DNA of 11,191 nucleotides, taken from CAZTWC01 sp964617105 [NCBI: uncultured Myxococcia bacterium]. Lineage in GTDB: Bacteria > CAZTWC01. Each line of letters begins with the position of its first letter. Within the stretch, counting starts at the first letter, position 1. The stretch spans positions 1 to 11,191 of the forward strand of contig CAZTWC010000103.1 in assembly GCA_964617105.1 (NCBI GenBank), given 5' to 3'. The position numbers and the translations under genes are program-made. The notes under the pieces were generated by a model. That model was not told the DNA's origin and did no database searches. It worked only from the letters and a program-made list of their open reading frames with translations. This document shows, one piece after another, positions 6,873 through 11,191 of this stretch.

Positions 6873-8711
6873 CTAAGCTGAAATTTGATGTTGATTTGGA
6901 TGACCGCCCGTATTTCTTCCTTTATTAAGAAACTCCCGCTCAGTGCTTTCCAGCATTATTTTGCCGGCGGGAGAGAGATGGGGGGTAAATTCTACGACTA
7001 TTTCACTTAACTCATTACATATGCCGTTCAAATCAACCGACATTTTGTTTAGCCGGCGGCTGACATAGTCTCTGAACTTCAAGGTTATTAAAACCTTTCT
7101 CATACTGGTGCTAATATCTTCGGCGCCTTCGATCATGGTTTCCAGCAAGTTGGACAGATTGTTGACTGAATCAACAATGCTGTGTTTGATTTTGGAGATC
7201 ATTTCTTTGCCGGATTCAATTTTATTTCTGTCCTGTAAAAGTTCATAATCTACCTGATGGTAAACCAGTTGACTCTCCTGGTCGATCAGGTCGGTAGTTT
7301 CAATGATCCGTTTACTGGCCACAATCGATTTTTCAGAAAGTTGAATGGTCTGATCAGCAACCACTCCGAATTGAACACCGTATTGACCGGCCCGGGCCGC
7401 CTCTATCCTGGCATTGAGAGCCAACAAATTGGCCTGCCTGGCAATTTTCTTAATAGTGCCGGCCAAATCTCTCACCGTGGCTATCTCCTGGATGATCCCT
7501 TTAATTTTCATGATAGAAGCCAGATTTAACTTGGCGCTGATCTCCATTTGGCTGATAATCTCCACCAGGGAGTCGGCGCTGATTAGCAGTACCGATTTTT
7601 GAGGGATCGAATGGTGGGAGCCAAAAGAGGTTTCGAATTGGGTGCCGATAAAGTTGGTGATCACCTTTTTGGTATCGCCGATATGACTGTCAGATTGGTT
7701 GGCGATCAAGTTAATGCCGCGAATAATTTTATCCACCGAATCTTCTATACGGCCAATAGCATTTCCCAAATAGGAGTTTACTTCTAATATGGCCGTATAA
7801 GTCCTCACCAGCATGTTGCCAACTTCACTTTTGTTGATCTTTTGGGGGGAGGTAAGAACAGATTTCATTTCGAATTCCCGGCGGCAATAAAACAGTTTTT
7901 CCACCACTTTTTCAAGTTTTTGGCGAATAATGTCCTGAAATTGTAGGGATACCACCACCTGAGATATTTCGTGGTAAATATTTTCGCTATCACTCACCAG
8001 GCTGGCAATGGAAAGGGTAAGTTCGTTCATGGAGGAGGTTATGGTTGAGATAACCTCCTGGGCTACATCCTTGGAGTATTGAACTTTTTTGGAATCCTGC
8101 ACCACGTTGGTATCTATCTCGATATATATCTCTTTGCAGTTGTCCTCTATTTTTTCGGCGATTTCCACGATCTCTTTTGATGCCTTGTCGGCGTGAACCG
8201 CCAGGTTGCCAACTTCGGCCGCCACGACTGAAAAACCACGGCCGTATTCACCTGCCTTGGCAGCAACCACCGAAGCATTAATAGCCAGGATATTGGTCCA
8301 GTCGGCGATATCTTCTATCTCTCCAGTGGCTTCCCGCACAAACCTGATATTATCAACGATAGTGTTCATTTGTTTGACGTTTGCCAGATTGAGTTGGGCA
8401 TTTTTTTCCATTTTATTGACCAAATCAAGCATAGATTTGGTGTTGTCCTCAATCGATTTTATGGAGGCATCGTTATGCTCATCCAGATCAAAATAGCGAT
8501 CATCGCTACCCAGCACATAATAATAGATTTTTTGCGCCCGGTTAGTATGCTTTTTGGCCATATTACTAATACGTTTGAGTTTATCGCCAATCTCCAGGAC
8601 CGTCCTCTCGGTTTCTATGATTATCTCGTTGATAGTGATTTGGGAGGTATTGATCACTTTGTCGATATGTTCAATAACATTCAGTAATAAAATTGGATTT
8701 TTTGAATACAT
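6873..8711 (-). CDS. Soluble receptor-like protein with two tandem MCP signalling hairpins
   Basis: The 612 residues are almost entirely helical, with no signal peptide, membrane segment or separate sensor domain. Two regions match the cytoplasmic hairpin tip of methyl-accepting chemotaxis proteins: residues 136-166 (WTNILAINASVVAAKAGEYG) and 424-454 (ANLLALNARIEAARAGQYG). The halves are a gapless duplication: M101/M389, N140/N428 and L256/L544 all differ by exactly 288, and the start of each half aligns as well. Each half ends in a similar motif, LQFQD (256-260) and LKFRD (544-548). MCP tips bind CheA and CheW, but several contact residues differ here. A soluble MCP-like protein (compare FrzCD) or a signalling scaffold are both possible. 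No CheA, CheW, CheR or CheB gene is visible. The ATG at 8711 has only a weak ribosome site (GGTAG) and follows the upstream stop by 11 bases, suggesting translational coupling. The C-terminal 35 residues are polar and probably disordered. Confidence 0.9.
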   Translation of the reverse strand: MYSKNPILLLNVIEHIDKVINTSQITINEIIIETERTVLEIGDKLKRISNMAKKHTNRAQKIYYYVLGSDDRYFDLDEHNDASIKSIEDNTKSMLDLVNKMEKNAQLNLANVKQMNTIVDNIRFVREATGEIEDIADWTNILAINASVVAAKAGEYGRGFSVVAAEVGNLAVHADKASKEIVEIAEKIEDNCKEIYIEIDTNVVQDSKKVQYSKDVAQEVISTITSSMNELTLSIASLVSDSENIYHEISQVVVSLQFQDIIRQKLEKVVEKLFYCRREFEMKSVLTSPQKINKSEVGNMLVRTYTAILEVNSYLGNAIGRIEDSVDKIIRGINLIANQSDSHIGDTKKVITNFIGTQFETSFGSHHSIPQKSVLLISADSLVEIISQMEISAKLNLASIMKIKGIIQEIATVRDLAGTIKKIARQANLLALNARIEAARAGQYGVQFGVVADQTIQLSEKSIVASKRIIETTDLIDQESQLVYHQVDYELLQDRNKIESGKEMISKIKHSIVDSVNNLSNLLETMIEGAEDISTSMRKVLITLKFRDYVSRRLNKMSVDLNGICNELSEIVVEFTPHLSPAGKIMLESTEREFLNKGRNTGGHPNQHQISA

Positions 8712-8722
8712 ATGGTCTACCG

Positions 8723-9586
8723 TTACAGGTTAAAAGTTAAAAGCACCTCATTGCCGGAACTATTAAAACCGATTTCATCACAGTAAAGATAATTGGCCAT
8801 GCCATTCTTGTAAGGTATTACACCTTTGGCCACCCGGTTGTATTTTCCATCAGGTCCCTTGCCGGTTCCTATTTGGAGCATAATTTGGTTGTAATCGAAG
8901 CCAGACCCCATATCCTTCACCTTTATAGCTATTTTTTTAAAAGTAAAGGAAAACGCAAGACTGACTTTTTTGTTCGCATCCTCCAGGTTGCCATGAATAA
9001 CAGCATTTTTAAGAGCCGCTTTCAGGGCGGAAGATATTTTCACCTCCATTCCCGGCAAATTGAACAGCAGCGGAGAGAGTTGCCGGGTTATCACCAAGTC
9101 TATCGCTCTGGCTACATCTTCCATGTTGGAATCGATTTCAAAAGAGTCATTGATATATAAATACCGGTTTAATCCAATGGTACGATTTTTATTTTCAAGC
9201 CAGTCGATGTTCTTATTTATGGCCTCCAGAATTTTTTTATCCCCATCGGGACCTTCTGGTTTATAAATATATTGAAATACTTCAAATTTGCATAGTTGGT
9301 TGAAATTACTCTGTTGGTCAAAATTATATAACACTACTATGGGCAAAATATTGAAGTAGCGTGTAAATATTATTACTTTGTTGCCAAAATCCGCCTCACT
9401 GGTTTTTTGGTAATCCCAACAAAAAATAACCACCTGAGGCTGCACTTTCAGGCTGGTAACCATATTGTTAAAGTCGTTGCTCACCAGGTAATACATCATT
9501 TGCCAGTTTGCCGGCAAAGATTTGTTTTTAGTCACTGTTGCCAGCCGATTATCGGGGGCAAAGATAATAATATTTTTTTTATTCAC
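8723..9586 (-). CDS. Degenerate receiver fused to RsbW/SpoIIAB-type ATPase domain
   Basis: The protein has 287 residues and two domains. Residues 1-130 look like a response-regulator receiver: IIIFAP at the first strand, D58 in FCWDY at the phosphoacceptor position and K109-P110 in YIYKPEG. The N-terminal acidic pair is replaced, so phosphorylation is uncertain. Residues about 145-287 match the HATPase_c_2 family of anti-sigma kinases: N-box KNAVIHGN (193-200), G1 box KDMGSGFD (224-231), and NGMANYLYCDEIGF with the family ending SSGNEVLLTF (276-285). The N-box glutamate expected four residues before N194 is Ala190, so ATP may be bound but kinase activity is doubtful. Known relatives phosphorylate or sequester anti-sigma-antagonist (STAS) proteins; no such partner or sigma factor is in view. 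The start is GTG at 9584-9586 with no clear ribosome site, about 9 bases after the predicted transcript start. The gene is cotranscribed with the receptor-like gene 11 bases downstream. Confidence 0.85.
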   Translation of the reverse strand: MNKKNIIIFAPDNRLATVTKNKSLPANWQMMYYLVSNDFNNMVTSLKVQPQVVIFCWDYQKTSEADFGNKVIIFTRYFNILPIVVLYNFDQQSNFNQLCKFEVFQYIYKPEGPDGDKKILEAINKNIDWLENKNRTIGLNRYLYINDSFEIDSNMEDVARAIDLVITRQLSPLLFNLPGMEVKISSALKAALKNAVIHGNLEDANKKVSLAFSFTFKKIAIKVKDMGSGFDYNQIMLQIGTGKGPDGKYNRVAKGVIPYKNGMANYLYCDEIGFNSSGNEVLLTFNL

Positions 9587-9601
9587 ATCTGTATTTCTGA
9601 A

Positions 9602-9629
9602 AATATAACATATTAATAGAATGTGTCAA
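9602..9629 (-). promoter_or_regulatory. Strong sigma70 promoter for the ATPase / receptor-like pair
   Basis: On the minus strand a perfect TTGACA (9629-9624) is followed after 16 bases by TATATT (9607-9602, 5 of 6 matches). This is the best promoter match in the window and fills the 63-base gap after the PilZ gene. The transcript start would be near 9595, leaving a leader of only 8-9 bases before the GTG at 9586. The two downstream genes can therefore be expressed independently of the PilZ gene. Confidence 0.6.
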
Positions 9630-9649
9630 TCTTTTAACCTTTGGTAACC

Positions 9650-10234
9650 TCAAGAGCGAACTTTGATGAGTCGCGTCAAGGCCATAACCGAAAAATCCTC
9701 GGTTGGTTTTATCCTGGTTGAAGAGGTGTCCACAATATCCCGTTCCCATTGTAACTGCATCATGCGTTTGAAGTCAATGGCTTTGGCTCCCACTTCGTAC
9801 ATGGTACCCCCTTTGTCCCGAAAGGTTGAGTTTCTCATTATCTCAGTTAGAACAAATTTTGGTGACTGCCCAGCCAAATTGAGAGAAACGATTATAACCT
9901 CATTGATTTTTAATGGCAAATCACTGCTGAATCGCATACCAAATGAAGAGATATCTTTTATACTTATTCGTCCCTGGAAACGGTATTTTATGTATGGAGC
10001 ATCTCCGGTAGGCTTGAATATGGCTCCTCTCAAATCCACTGGAGTCCGTTTCTCTATCCGGCCGTTGGTCCAGGGCTCGTCACCTTCGGGAAGTATTTTG
10101 ATATTATTACTGATACTTCGCTTGATTTGTAATTTTTCCCGTTTTTCTACGATGGTGCGAGTTATATACTCCGAAAGTTCGATCATCTGAGGAATAGTCA
10201 GTTTGTTCAATTGTGCTTTTATCTCTTCCGACAT
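9650..10234 (-). CDS. PilZ domain protein (c-di-GMP receptor)
   Basis: This 194-residue cytoplasmic protein has the two sequence signatures of c-di-GMP-binding PilZ domains: RIEKR (R59-x3-R63) and DISSFG (D94-x-S96-x2-G99), followed by beta-strand segments about 86-155 (GRISIKDIS, NEVIIVSLNL, YEVGAKAIDF). The N-terminal 50 residues are a helical extension (KLTIPQMIELSEYITRTIVE) that is not part of PilZ and may mediate partner contact. About 40 residues after the barrel are not recognised. The ATG at 10234 has a good GAGGT ribosome site at 6-base spacing. The gene lies between the HEAT-TM2 gene (91 bases upstream) and the ATPase/receptor pair (63 bases downstream), all on the same strand. It probably reports c-di-GMP levels to a surface, motility or signalling process; its target is not shown by the sequence. 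Both binding motifs are intact, so ligand binding is likely. Confidence 0.92.
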   Translation of the reverse strand: MSEEIKAQLNKLTIPQMIELSEYITRTIVEKREKLQIKRSISNNIKILPEGDEPWTNGRIEKRTPVDLRGAIFKPTGDAPYIKYRFQGRISIKDISSFGMRFSSDLPLKINEVIIVSLNLAGQSPKFVLTEIMRNSTFRDKGGTMYEVGAKAIDFKRMMQLQWERDIVDTSSTRIKPTEDFSVMALTRLIKVRS

Positions 10235-10270
10235 CGGATTACCTCATAACTCACAAAGCGGTATAAATAT

Positions 10271-10301
10271 TTTATAAAAAGTTATTAACTGGTTGAACCA
10301 A
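10271..10301 (-). promoter_or_regulatory. Possible promoter and small palindrome upstream of the PilZ gene
   Basis: In the 91-base gap before the PilZ gene, minus-strand TTGGTT (10301-10296) and TATAAA (10276-10271) are 19 bases apart, longer than ideal. The -35 overlaps an 11-base palindrome, TGGTTGAACCA (10290-10300), which could be an operator or simply chance. No terminator was found after the HEAT-TM2 gene, so read-through is equally possible. Confidence 0.25.
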
Positions 10302-10325
10302 TTCGGCGCTCCAAATTTCCTCGAA

Positions 10326-11191
10326 TTAAAACCAACGGCGTTTATGTTGAACGTACATTGTAACAAAATTCTGGTTTGATGTCATTAGGTAGATGATACC
10401 TTCGATCAATCCCAATACCACAGCCAGAGCAAAGAAAAGGCCAAAAATAGCCAGGTTAACATTATATATGATTCCTATCAACCATAGTCCTATGGAAATT
10501 ATGGAGCAAAAAATAAGAATTAGCCCTTCTGTTTTCAAGCCCAGGTAAAATTTGTGGATTCCAAAAGAGCCCAGGAAAATAGCCAGCAAAGCGGATAAAA
10601 TTCTTTTATCATTTTGTAATGTTACTTGTTGTTCATTTTGATTATTTATCTCCACTCCCATGGATTTAAGGATATTCTGAGCCTTTTCCCGCACACTTAA
10701 ACTCATGTCGTGCATAGCCATTCGCAAAGGACCAATCACCCGTTTATCATCTATCTTGCCCAGGGCTTCCACAGCACATATCCGCACCGCAACTATGGGA
10801 TCATCAAGGGATTTTATTAAAAACCGGATAGACTGCAGGTTGCCTAAAAGTCCCAGGGCAATGACAACATTGATGCGCACCTGGGAGTCGGAATCTTCCA
10901 GCGTTTCTATCAGAGCCGTAACCGCCCGTTGGTCGCGTAATTTGCCCAGCAATAAGGCCGCCTGTTTTCTGATTTCGCTGTTGTCATCATACAGCAGTTC
11001 AATCAAAGGCTCCACTGCTCTGATATCTCTTAGGCGGTCGATCTGTTCTAACGCTTTGGTTTTAACTAACAGATTAGGGGAAGCCAGGGCATCAATATAG
11101 GTATCTGCCAGGGATTGGTCATCGAATTTGTCCAGAGCATCGGTGGCTAAATCCCTGACCAATGGTTTGTCATCGCCCAGTGCCTTGGTCA
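10326..11191 (-). CDS. HEAT-repeat / TM2-domain membrane protein (5' end cut by window edge)
   Basis: The frame continues without a stop to the right edge (287 full codons visible), so the N-terminus is outside the window. The TTG at 11160-11162 is unlikely to be the real start, because HEAT-like sequence (TKALGDDKPLVRDLATDAL) continues upstream of it. At least four HEAT/PBS-lyase-type repeats with a 31-residue period are clear, for example RAVEPLIELLYDDNSEIRKQ and its two successors. After a Gln/Asn-rich linker comes a TM2 domain with the hallmark GSFGIHKFYLG, then a second and third hydrophobic helix (10370-10607 in all). HEAT repeats bind proteins; TM2 domains are small membrane modules of unclear role. 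The protein is probably a membrane-anchored scaffold with the HEAT part in the cytoplasm. It is upstream of the PilZ gene on the same strand. Confidence 0.88.
   Translation of the reverse strand, partial: TKALGDDKPLVRDLATDALDKFDDQSLADTYIDALASPNLLVKTKALEQIDRLRDIRAVEPLIELLYDDNSEIRKQAALLLGKLRDQRAVTALIETLEDSDSQVRINVVIALGLLGNLQSIRFLIKSLDDPIVAVRICAVEALGKIDDKRVIGPLRMAMHDMSLSVREKAQNILKSMGVEINNQNEQQVTLQNDKRILSALLAIFLGSFGIHKFYLGLKTEGLILIFCSIISIGLWLIGIIYNVNLAIFGLFFALAVVLGLIEGIIYLMTSNQNFVTMYVQHKRRWF

Noticed and set aside
6862-6876. Hairpin terminator between glgC and the receptor-like gene
   Set aside because: Only a 3-bp core (AGG/CCT) pairs before a mismatch and there is no U-tract; too weak to call.
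9663-10190. 175-codon plus-strand open frame opposite the PilZ gene
   Set aside because: It is antisense to a gene with clear PilZ motifs and has no recognisable domain or ribosome site; it is a shadow of the coding strand.
11160-11162. TTG as the true start of the HEAT-TM2 gene
   Set aside because: The frame stays open to the window edge and HEAT-like residues continue upstream, so the gene begins outside the window.

Overview
The window is a compact bacterial chromosomal segment with ten protein genes, two of them cut by the window edges. There are no RNA genes, insertion sequences, phage genes or CRISPR arrays, and no gene-free stretch over 300 bases. The gene families suggest a Gram-negative bacterium with complex signalling, perhaps of the deltaproteobacterial type. 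They include a zinc-ribbon/GYF/TPR membrane protein, a PilZ protein, a soluble receptor-like (MCP) protein, a HEAT-TM2 protein, a PduS/RnfC-type flavoprotein and paired ADP-glucose pyrophosphorylases. The phylum is inferred from gene content only and is weakly supported.

Left region (1-2001, minus strand): a membrane protein gene that runs off the left edge (zinc ribbon, acidic linker, GYF-like domain, one membrane span, TPR-type helices) sits just downstream of a small CoA-binding-fold protein gene, with 20 bases between them. A divergent 140-base spacer with a plausible sigma70 promoter leads to a plus-strand HD-domain hydrolase (2142-2687). That gene converges on a minus-strand PduS/RnfC-like iron-sulfur flavoprotein (2707-4086, TTG start).

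Middle region (4087-6861): a 229-base divergent spacer holds promoter candidates in both directions, a 14-base tandem-heptamer element repeated in inverted orientation near each gene start, and a GC-richer inverted-repeat segment. To its right are two overlapping paralogues (ATGA overlap) of glucose-1-phosphate adenylyltransferase. The second has every catalytic signature of GlgC. The first has lost the catalytic arginine of the GTR motif and one metal-binding aspartate, so it is probably a regulatory partner subunit. Together they point to glycogen or alpha-glucan synthesis.

Right region (6873-11191, minus strand): in transcription order, a HEAT-repeat/TM2 membrane protein (cut at the right edge), a PilZ c-di-GMP-binding protein, a degenerate receiver fused to an RsbW/SpoIIAB-type ATPase domain, and a 612-residue soluble protein made of two receptor signalling hairpins in tandem, in exact 288-residue register. 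The last two genes are 11 bases apart and lie behind a strong promoter. This PilZ / REC-HATPase / double-hairpin set is the most unusual part of the window. It looks like a cytoplasmic signalling cassette in which several normally catalytic or contact residues have been replaced, but its function is not known from the sequence.
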